A stretch of 64,000 bases of DNA, from contig NZ_LMRW01000005.1 of the NCBI RefSeq assembly GCF_001428255.1, positions 41,359 through 105,358 on the forward strand. Reading direction: 5' to 3'. Numbering within the stretch: the stretch's first letter is position 1; each line of letters starts with the position of its first letter. The notes under the pieces are model-generated. The model saw nothing but the letters and a program-made list of their open reading frames with translations, had not been told where the DNA came from and made no database searches. Made by a program: the position numbers and the translations under genes. Below are positions 58,511 through 64,000 of this stretch, piece after piece. The stretch comes from Agromyces sp. Soil535 (lineage in GTDB: Bacteria > Actinomycetota > Actinomycetes > Actinomycetales > Microbacteriaceae).

Positions 58511-60373
58511 ATGCCTGAGCGACCCCTGCCGCACCACGACGGATCCCCGCTGCACGTCTCGACGCAGGCGCCCGCGCTCGGTGAGACGGTGCGCGTGCGG
58601 CTGCGGGTGCCGAAGGACTTCGGCGCGCTCGCGTGGGTGGGCACGCGGTCGAATCCGAATCGGGAGCCGCGGTTCAGCGAGGCAGTCCTCGTGGCATCCG
58701 TCGACGGCTGGGACTGGTGGGAGGCGTCCGTCGAGGTCGAGAACCCGGTGCACGGCTACCGCTGGCTGCTCGTGGGGGAGGACGGGCGGCAGCACTGGCT
58801 GAACCAGCTCGGCCTGTTCACCACCGAGACGCGCGATCACGACGACTACCGGCTCGTCGCGCACCCCGCGCCGCCTGAGTGGGCGGCCGAGAGCGTGCTG
58901 TACCAGGTGTTCCCCGACCGGTTCGCGAGGTCGGATGCCGCGGCAGCCCGCCCGACGCCCGATTGGGCGATCCCCGCCGACTGGTCCGACCCGGTCGACG
59001 AGGTGCCACCCGGCCGCTCGGCGCAGTTCTTCGGCGGCGACCTCGACGGCGTGCGCGAGCGCCTGGACCACCTCGAGCGACTCGGCGTGAACCTGCTGTA
59101 TCTCACGCCGGTGTTCCCGGCCCGGTCGAACCACCGCTACGACGCATCGACGTTCGACGCGGTCGACCCGCTGCTCGGCGGCGACGACGCGCTCGTGCGG
59201 CTCGTCGAGGAGGCGCACCGCCGCGGCATCCGCGTGATCGGCGACCTCACGTCGAACCACTCGGGCGATGCGCACGAGTGGTTCCGCGCGGCGCAGGCCG
59301 ACCCGGCGGCGCCCGAGCGTTCCTTCTATTACCTCCGCGACGAGGCGCAGGATGGCGGCTACGAGTCGTGGCTCGGCGTGCCGAGCCTGCCCAAGTTCGA
59401 CTGGAGCTCACCCGAGCTGCGCCGTCGCTTCATCGAGGGGCCCGACTCGATCGTCGCCCGATACCTGAAGCCGCCGTTCTCACTCGACGGCTGGCGCATC
59501 GACGTCGCGAACATGACGGGTCGGCTCGGCGGCGAGGACCTCAACGCCGAGGTGCGGCAGGCGATCCGGCGCACAATGCTCGACGTGAACCCCGACACCA
59601 TCCTCCTCGGCGAGTCGACGAACGACGCGGCATCCGACTTCCAGGGGGACGCGTGGGATGGGGCGATGACATACACGCCGTTCACGCGACCGCTGTGGAG
59701 CTGGCTGCAGGAGCCCGGCAGCGTGGGCGGCGGCGGGATCGGGTTCGCCCTGCAGCGCGTGCCGAACTACGACGGGCGCGACTTCCATGCTGCGCACGTG
59801 CGGTTCGCAGCGGAGTTCCCATGGCGCACGCGCCTCGCGACGATGAACGCGCTCGACACCCACGACACGCCGCGGTTCCGCACGTCGGCGCGGTCCGGCA
59901 CGGTGCCCGTGGCGTTCGGGCTCGCGGTGACGCTGCCCGGCATCCCCGTGGTCTGGGCGGGCGACGAGTTCGGGCTCACGGGCATCGACGGCGAGGCGTC
60001 GCGCACGCCCATCCCGTGGGGGAGCGAAGCGGATGCCGCGGTCGCGCCCGTGCTCGACACGTACGCGTCGCTCGTGGCGCTGCGGCGCGCGCATTCGGTG
60101 CTCGCAACCGGTGGCATCCGCTGGCTCGCGGTGGGGGAGGACGCGCTCGCGTTCGTGCGCGAGTCGGCGGAGGAATCCGTGCTCGTGTTCGCGGCGCGGA
60201 CGGCGGCGACGCTCGAGGTCGCGGCGGCCGCGATGGATGCAACGGATGCCGCGGCGCCCCTGTTCGGTGACGCCCGGCTCGCGGCATCCGACGGTCTCGT
60301 GCACCTCGCCGCCGACGGCCCGGCCTTCGCCGCGTGGTCGCTGCCGGGCGTGGCCGCGCCCGCGTGGGGCTGA
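58511..60373 (+). CDS. GH13 neopullulanase/cyclomaltodextrinase-like glycosidase
   Basis: A 620-aa cytoplasmic enzyme. The N-terminal beta domain (about 1-115) resembles the CBM34 type, followed by VLYQVFPDRFARSD, FFGGDLDGVRERLDHL, nucleophile in DGWRIDVANM, Glu in LLGESTND, and NALDTHDTPRF. It should split maltodextrins or cyclodextrins brought in by the adjacent importer. ATG 58511 has GAGGG at better spacing than ATG 58505. Confidence 0.88.
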   Translation: MPERPLPHHDGSPLHVSTQAPALGETVRVRLRVPKDFGALAWVGTRSNPNREPRFSEAVLVASVDGWDWWEASVEVENPVHGYRWLLVGEDGRQHWLNQLGLFTTETRDHDDYRLVAHPAPPEWAAESVLYQVFPDRFARSDAAAARPTPDWAIPADWSDPVDEVPPGRSAQFFGGDLDGVRERLDHLERLGVNLLYLTPVFPARSNHRYDASTFDAVDPLLGGDDALVRLVEEAHRRGIRVIGDLTSNHSGDAHEWFRAAQADPAAPERSFYYLRDEAQDGGYESWLGVPSLPKFDWSSPELRRRFIEGPDSIVARYLKPPFSLDGWRIDVANMTGRLGGEDLNAEVRQAIRRTMLDVNPDTILLGESTNDAASDFQGDAWDGAMTYTPFTRPLWSWLQEPGSVGGGGIGFALQRVPNYDGRDFHAAHVRFAAEFPWRTRLATMNALDTHDTPRFRTSARSGTVPVAFGLAVTLPGIPVVWAGDEFGLTGIDGEASRTPIPWGSEADAAVAPVLDTYASLVALRRAHSVLATGGIRWLAVGEDALAFVRESAEESVLVFAARTAATLEVAAAAMDATDAAAPLFGDARLAASDGLVHLAADGPAFAAWSLPGVAAPAWG

Positions 60374-60434
60374 CGGCCGGATGCTTCCCGTGCGACGATG
60401 AGGCATCCGCCTGCTCGACCACGGAGGAGACGAC

Positions 60435-60857
60435 ATGTCGCTCCCGCCTGACTCGCCGCGTGGCGACGAGCTCGTCGTCACCATCGACGGCGTCGAGATT
60501 CCCGGCGTCATCGAGGTATCCGGCCTCTCGGCCGCCGACGTGGCCGAGCTCAAGGAGCAGGCCGCGAACGGGAAGTACGTTGTTCGACACCTGATCGGCC
60601 GGGCGAAGTCGGGGGAGTTCACCGTGACCCGCGGCATCGTTGTTCGATCAGCGACGATCGGCGACTGGTTCCTGGCCGCGCTCGGGCGTGACGTGGCCGC
60701 CCACCCGTTCGAGGTGTCGGTCATGACCCGCGATGAATCGGGGAACCCGAGGGAGACCTTCTCGTTCGGAAAGTGCCACGTGCGGTCGATCGAGACCGAC
60801 GACGCGACGTCCACCGAAGCCGTGGTCATCGCCTACGAAGAGGCCGATCAGAGCTGA
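60435..60857 (+). CDS. T4 gp19-like tail-tube family protein (orphan)
   Basis: A 140-aa protein. The pattern IPGVIEVSGLSA, YVVRHLIGRAKSGEFTVTRG, WFLAALG, and NPRETFSFGKCHVRSIE fits the phage tail region/gp19 tube fold. GGAGGAGA precedes the ATG. No sheath, baseplate or other tail gene is nearby, so it is either a remnant of a phage/contractile device or an adapted single gene. Family assignment is by pattern only. Confidence 0.65.
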   Translation: MSLPPDSPRGDELVVTIDGVEIPGVIEVSGLSAADVAELKEQAANGKYVVRHLIGRAKSGEFTVTRGIVVRSATIGDWFLAALGRDVAAHPFEVSVMTRDESGNPRETFSFGKCHVRSIETDDATSTEAVVIAYEEADQS

Positions 60858-60943
60858 CGTATTGCGGGCGATGCGCTCTCGTGCTCGGTTCGAAGGAGGC
60901 CCGGCGAGGTGATATCCTCGTACGGTTGCCGAGTTCGGCACGC

Positions 60944-61015
<72 letters not shown>

Positions 61016-61052
61016 CTGGTTCTGCACGGGCGTATGCTCGAAGAACCTTCCC

Positions 61053-61126
61053 GGCGGGGTAGCTCAGGTGGTTAGAGCACACGGCTCATAATCGTGGTGT
61101 CGCGGGTTCGAGTCCCGCCCTCGCTA
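61053..61126 (+). tRNA. tRNA-Met (CAT, elongator type)
   Basis: A 74-nt tRNA: GGCGGGG acceptor start, D-arm AGCTCAGGTGGTTAGAGC, anticodon stem CACGG/TCGTG with loop CTCATAA (CAT), and T-loop GGTTCGAGTCC. The 3' acceptor half CCTCGCT pairs with G-T wobbles. The 3' end borders low-GC integrase DNA, so it is probably the attachment site. Confidence 0.92.
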
Positions 61127-61293
61127 CAACAGCAGAATTCCGCGGATCTCAGGCCTCAACTCTGTTGGCTTGGCCGCGACAGGTCGTTGCTCTGACCACA
61201 TTTTGACCACACTTCGTTCAATTTGGGGTGATTCAAAGTGAGCCCGAATGAGCCGATGACCGGGCTCAAGCCGCGGGCGCGGTCACCTCGGGG
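61095..61293. other. Probable attachment site (attL) and integrase arm repeats
   Basis: The tRNA-Met 3' half is the likely core. Downstream, TGACCACA occurs twice (61193-61200 and 61204-61211), a candidate arm-binding repeat, before the integrase stop. GC content falls here. The other end of the element is not in the window. Confidence 0.5.
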
Positions 61294-62397
61294 TTAGACC
61301 GCAAGGGTGACGCCGGCTTGGACCGCTGCTTCGCCCAGCCTTGTGGCGACGACATCGAGGTCGTCATCGAACAGGTCTGAGTACGTGTCGAGGGTCATCG
61401 CTGCAGAGGCGTGGCCGAGCATCCGCTGGACGGCCTTGACGTTCGCCCCGGCGGATACGGCAAGGCTTGCCGCAGTGTGACGGAGATCGTGCACGGTCAT
61501 GGGCTCGAGTCCAGCTTCCCTCAACGCTTTGTCGAACCACGAGTTCTCACGGACCGTTGGCGTTGTGAGATGGCTGCCGAACTTGTCGGAGAAGAGTATT
61601 GAGCTCGGTCCACAGTCCGCACACGCTTGGGATAGAGGCGCGGCGAGAAAGGTGGGAAACGGAACGACCCGTCGTTTGTGAGTCTTCGGCGTTCCGAGAA
61701 CTACCTTGCCCCCGACCAGAACTGCGTTGACACTCACTGAGATTCTGCGTCTGTCGAGGTCGACGTCTCCAACACGGAGGCCGCTCACCTCGCACCATCG
61801 AAGACCCGTGTATGCAAGCACCCGAATGAGCGTCGAATGATCGCCGGCAGCACGCGCACGTCGGTCGACCTGTCGGTGACTGAGATAGACATGCTCTCGG
61901 CTCACCTTGCGGGGAAGGCCAACGCCACGTGCGGGGTTGGACGGAATCCGGCGATCCTTCACCGCTGTATCAAGAATCCCCGCAAGAACTCCATAACAGC
62001 GATGGACGAGGGCCGGCGACTTGGGTTTTGACTTTCCTGCAACACCGGAACTTAGACGGGCAACCCAGTCCTGTACGTCACTGTGTCGCACGTCGCCTAC
62101 CGGAACCCGACCCCAGGCGGGTTCGACGTGGAGTCGCCACGCGGATTCGACGACGGCTACCGACGAGGGCTTGAGGTGGGTTTGCGATGTCAGCCACGCC
62201 GCACCCAGCGACCCCACCGTCATCCGTCCACTCGAGGGATCGATGTAGGTGCCCGCCGCCTTGCCGAGCTCTACGCTCGCGAGGAAGAGTTCAGCTTCCT
62301 TCTTGGTCCTAAATCCACGCTTGGTCGTCTGCGAATGATCCGGCTTGCGATATCGGACACGGTAGCGCTTTACCAGCACTTGTCGTGTAGGGCTCAA
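61294..62397 (-). CDS. Tyrosine-family site-specific integrase
   Basis: A recombinase of up to 367 aa. Evidence: an N-terminal AP2-like arm-binding region (VRYRKPDHSQTTKRGFRTKK), a core-binding SAM-like domain (TVGSLGAAWLTSQTHLKPSS), and the catalytic residues R (AYTGLRWCEVSGL), HxxR (VHDLRHTAAS), H/W region (MLGHASAAMTLDTY, with Tyr). It points toward tRNA-Met, the usual arrangement. The start is uncertain: the upstream TTG is used, with GTG 18 bp further in as an alternative. Confidence 0.92.
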   Translation of the reverse strand: MSPTRQVLVKRYRVRYRKPDHSQTTKRGFRTKKEAELFLASVELGKAAGTYIDPSSGRMTVGSLGAAWLTSQTHLKPSSVAVVESAWRLHVEPAWGRVPVGDVRHSDVQDWVARLSSGVAGKSKPKSPALVHRCYGVLAGILDTAVKDRRIPSNPARGVGLPRKVSREHVYLSHRQVDRRARAAGDHSTLIRVLAYTGLRWCEVSGLRVGDVDLDRRRISVSVNAVLVGGKVVLGTPKTHKRRVVPFPTFLAAPLSQACADCGPSSILFSDKFGSHLTTPTVRENSWFDKALREAGLEPMTVHDLRHTAASLAVSAGANVKAVQRMLGHASAAMTLDTYSDLFDDDLDVVATRLGEAAVQAGVTLAV

Positions 62398-62532
62398 CTG
62401 TCGCCAAGGGCTCCCCTTCCGGATGAACTTCGAGCCTATCGACCATGATTCGGCGGGAGCCCCAGGTCCGAATTTCTTCCCGCAAAGCGGCTTACCGCGG
62501 GCTCCCGTCTGTCTCCGGAAGGGCCGAAGGCT

Positions 62533-63261
62533 TCAGTATTCGTTGGGGCGCAGCGGCAGGTTCCCAGAAGGTGGAACAACCTCGAAGCCCAGACGCTCCA
62601 GCTCGGCGGCTGCCGTTAGGGGATCGTCACTGACCGCGGCCATCAACTGCATCTGTCGGTACGTCAAGCGCCCGTTCGCAAGGGCGTCATCGGCGGTCGG
62701 CAGCGTCTCAATCTGGTACTCCACACGCGCCATCTCGATTACATCTTCTAAGCTCGGCCGAAAACGGGGACCGCCGAGTGGGAAATGCAAGGACGCGAGC
62801 CGCGGGTATGAGCCGGTCCCGAGTTGTCTCAGTCGCTCTCGAACCCTGCCCCTGTCGCTACCTCCGAGCATCGCTGCCACCATTTCGTCCCGGTGGGCAT
62901 GCACGTGAAGGTGAGCCGATGGTAGCCCACCGGTTGGTTTCCGGCGGAAGTGATAGCGAAAGAGCGGCTCCGTAAGCCCCATGAACAGAAGCACATACTC
63001 GCTCTCTACGACGGACAGGAATTCCCTATCGGAGCTCCAGGCGCAGCGGTGCGAGATCTTCAAGTTGAGCAGAGGCTGGCCCTCGACAACGAGGGGAATT
63101 CCTTCAAGTGCGCTCTGCCGCACCGTAATGTGACGACCAGCCCGATCAAGTTGGATTGTGAACGGTTCAGCGTTAATGCCCGGGAGTGTTCCGCTGACCG
63201 TAGTTGTGAGATTCGTGACAAACGCTCGAACCTCGTCTTCGAGACTACGAGTCGCCGTCAC
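62533..63261 (-). CDS. Unknown protein in the integrative element
   Basis: A 242-aa protein of no recognised family. GTG 63261 is chosen because it overlaps the upstream ORF stop by 17 nt (translational coupling). Visible: a helical N-terminus, an LLNLKISHRCAWSS segment, a His-rich HLHVHAHRDEM (near residues 118-128) that could bind metal, and a Leu/Glu-rich C-terminal half ending NLPLRPNEY. It lies between an integrase and an IS element, in lower-GC DNA. Confidence 0.6.
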   Translation of the reverse strand: MTATRSLEDEVRAFVTNLTTTVSGTLPGINAEPFTIQLDRAGRHITVRQSALEGIPLVVEGQPLLNLKISHRCAWSSDREFLSVVESEYVLLFMGLTEPLFRYHFRRKPTGGLPSAHLHVHAHRDEMVAAMLGGSDRGRVRERLRQLGTGSYPRLASLHFPLGGPRFRPSLEDVIEMARVEYQIETLPTADDALANGRLTYRQMQLMAAVSDDPLTAAAELERLGFEVVPPSGNLPLRPNEY

Positions 63262-63484
63262 CGAGGTAATCCAAGTCCAGGATCTGGTCGAGGATTCCCT
63301 GCTCGTACGGAGACAATGCGAACACACTGCCGCGTGCCTTCAGCTCTTGAAACGACATATGGATGGAGTCAAGGAGCTCGGCACGCCGAGTCCTGATGTC
63401 CTCGGGCGACAGGACATTGAGCGTAATGGTCACCGTTCCACCTTCCACCGTTATCGAAACCATACTCACGTGGCCGTCCGACAT
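63245..63484 (-). CDS. Small protein of unknown function, coupled to the 242-aa gene
   Basis: A 79-aa soluble protein from ATG 63484. It has a beta-rich start (VSMVSITVEGGTVTITLNVL) and a helical, acidic second half ending LDLDYLGDGDS. It has no clear Shine-Dalgarno sequence, and the frame is open far upstream, so the start is uncertain. Its stop overlaps the next gene start by 17 nt. The two genes are probably expressed together as cargo of the element. Confidence 0.5.
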   Translation of the reverse strand: MSDGHVSMVSITVEGGTVTITLNVLSPEDIRTRRAELLDSIHMSFQELKARGSVFALSPYEQGILDQILDLDYLGDGDS

Positions 63485-63787
63485 TCGTAGCCCACGCGTG
63501 GATCCATGCTGTGTCGCCCTGGTTCGCCACGGTGTAGGCGTTCGGCAACTTGTGCATTGTGAACCCGCTAGGTAGCGCGGACTCGCGTGCACCGCCAACG
63601 CCCTCAGTGTCGGTGACGCTTCGATTGTCAGTCGGCCCGGATGCCGCGGAATCTCGGAGCCGAGCACGCGCGATCCCAGTGAATACGCGGGACTTCGGTC
63701 TTCATGATCACCGCGATGTCCAATTGATCTCGTGCAGTTGTGGGCAGAATGTGGGCACGCCAGGATCGCGCATTTCGACCGCGGGTG
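63485..63787. other. Region without a convincing gene
   Basis: Between the small ORF and the IS-end repeats no ORF has a start signal and a protein-like composition. A 62-codon minus-strand frame at 63369-63557 begins MHKLPNAYTVANQGDTAWIH but overlaps the 79-aa gene in another frame. It could be a displaced N-terminus if a frameshift exists. Confidence 0.4.
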
Positions 63788-63864
63788 TGATGTATCGGGA
63801 CATGCCTGACGGTTCTGCATCAGGACATCTCTGACAGTTGATGTATCAGGACATCCCTGACGGT
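63788..63864 (+). repeat. Three direct repeats near the IS left end
   Basis: Variants of TGATGTATCAGGACATCCCT followed by GACGGT begin at 63788, 63816 and 63839. They lie 83 bp before the transposase start and may be transposase-binding repeats or the left terminus. Confidence 0.75.
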
Positions 63865-63946
63865 TAGAGGGTTTGGCGGGTCTGCTGCACGGATAGGTGA
63901 CATCTGATCTGGCTTGCCCGTGAGGGCGGCCTGGAAGGATGTTGCT

Positions 63947-64000
63947 GTGCCCAAGCCTTACCCCGCCGAGTTCCGTGACGACGTCGTGCGTGTCGCGCGG
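63947..64000 (+). CDS. IS3-type transposase OrfA (partial, N-terminus only)
   Basis: Eighteen codons are visible from GTG 63947: MPKPYPAEFRDDVVRVAR, a common opening of actinobacterial IS3-family OrfA helix-turn-helix proteins. The rest is beyond the right edge. GGAAGGA lies upstream. Confidence 0.75.
   Translation, partial: MPKPYPAEFRDDVVRVAR

Larger units (their letters stand above)
63788..64000 (+). mobile_element. Left end of an insertion sequence (IS3-like), partial
   Basis: Direct repeats at 63788-63864 and the OrfA start at 63947 indicate an insertion sequence entering from the right edge. The terminal inverted repeat cannot be defined without the other end. Confidence 0.55.

Noticed and set aside
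63369..63557. 62-codon minus-strand ORF
   Set aside because: It overlaps the 79-aa gene in another frame and has no ribosome-binding site. Kept only as a possible frameshift remnant.

Overview
The window is high-GC actinobacterial DNA and looks like a Microbacteriaceae chromosome, probably Agromyces or a close relative. Three things point this way: a menaquinone pathway, a Tad/Flp pilus locus of monoderm type, and very frequent GGATGCC/GGCATCC words together with GGTTGAGG...CTCGAAACC palindromic repeats, which I associate with that family. The assignment is inference; no rRNA or marker gene lies in the window.

Layout. 1-799 is the 5' part of a response regulator fused to a class III nucleotide cyclase (minus, runs off the left edge). 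1230-7268 encodes a giant secreted amylopullulanase under LacI-type operators. 7387-25419 is a loose menaquinone region (menC, menB, menE, menA, menD, menF, menG, a polyprenyl diphosphate synthase and an FprA-like reductase), interrupted by an MFS exporter/MarR pair, a GGCT-like membrane protein, PPK2 and small proteins. 25938-34051 is a Tad pilus operon (prepilin peptidase, Flp pilin, TadE, TadG-like, CpaB, TadZ, TadA, TadB, TadC). 34157-36396 holds a hydrolase, a Nudix enzyme and YajQ. 36485-45938 is an alpha-galactoside/alpha-glucoside locus: GH13 glucosidase, ABC importer (two permeases and a lipoprotein), GH36 alpha-galactosidase, a divergent ROK regulator and a LacI regulator. 46217-52131 carries small membrane proteins, tRNA-Tyr, an inositol monophosphatase, an M23 peptidase and a DUF559 protein. 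52375-60373 is a maltodextrin locus: a divergent GH13 glucosidase, a MalEFG-like importer and a neopullulanase-like GH13. A T4 gp19-like tail-tube protein, tRNA-Thr and tRNA-Met follow. From tRNA-Met to the right edge the DNA has lower GC and carries a tyrosine integrase, two unrecognised genes and the start of an IS3-type element, so it reads as an integrative element inserted at tRNA-Met.

Function. The secreted amylopullulanase would debranch and cut starch or glycogen outside the cell. The 54-58 kb importer would take up maltodextrins, and the GH13 enzymes would finish them in the cytoplasm. Shared operators (TGTAAGCG-YTT-type) upstream of the amylopullulanase and in the divergent 54 kb promoter suggest one regulon. 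Neither importer has an ATPase gene here, so a shared MsiK-like ATPase elsewhere is likely.

The most interesting signals are two palindromic repeats of about 91 and 97 bp inserted in frame inside menD, and copies of the same family that supply the stop codons of menC, menG and a GH13 gene. Others are a widespread leaderless promoter layout (TAnnnT 6-7 nt before the start codon), a perfect ROK palindrome inside a consensus promoter, and a 12-bp tandem repeat expanded inside a GH13 active-site region.
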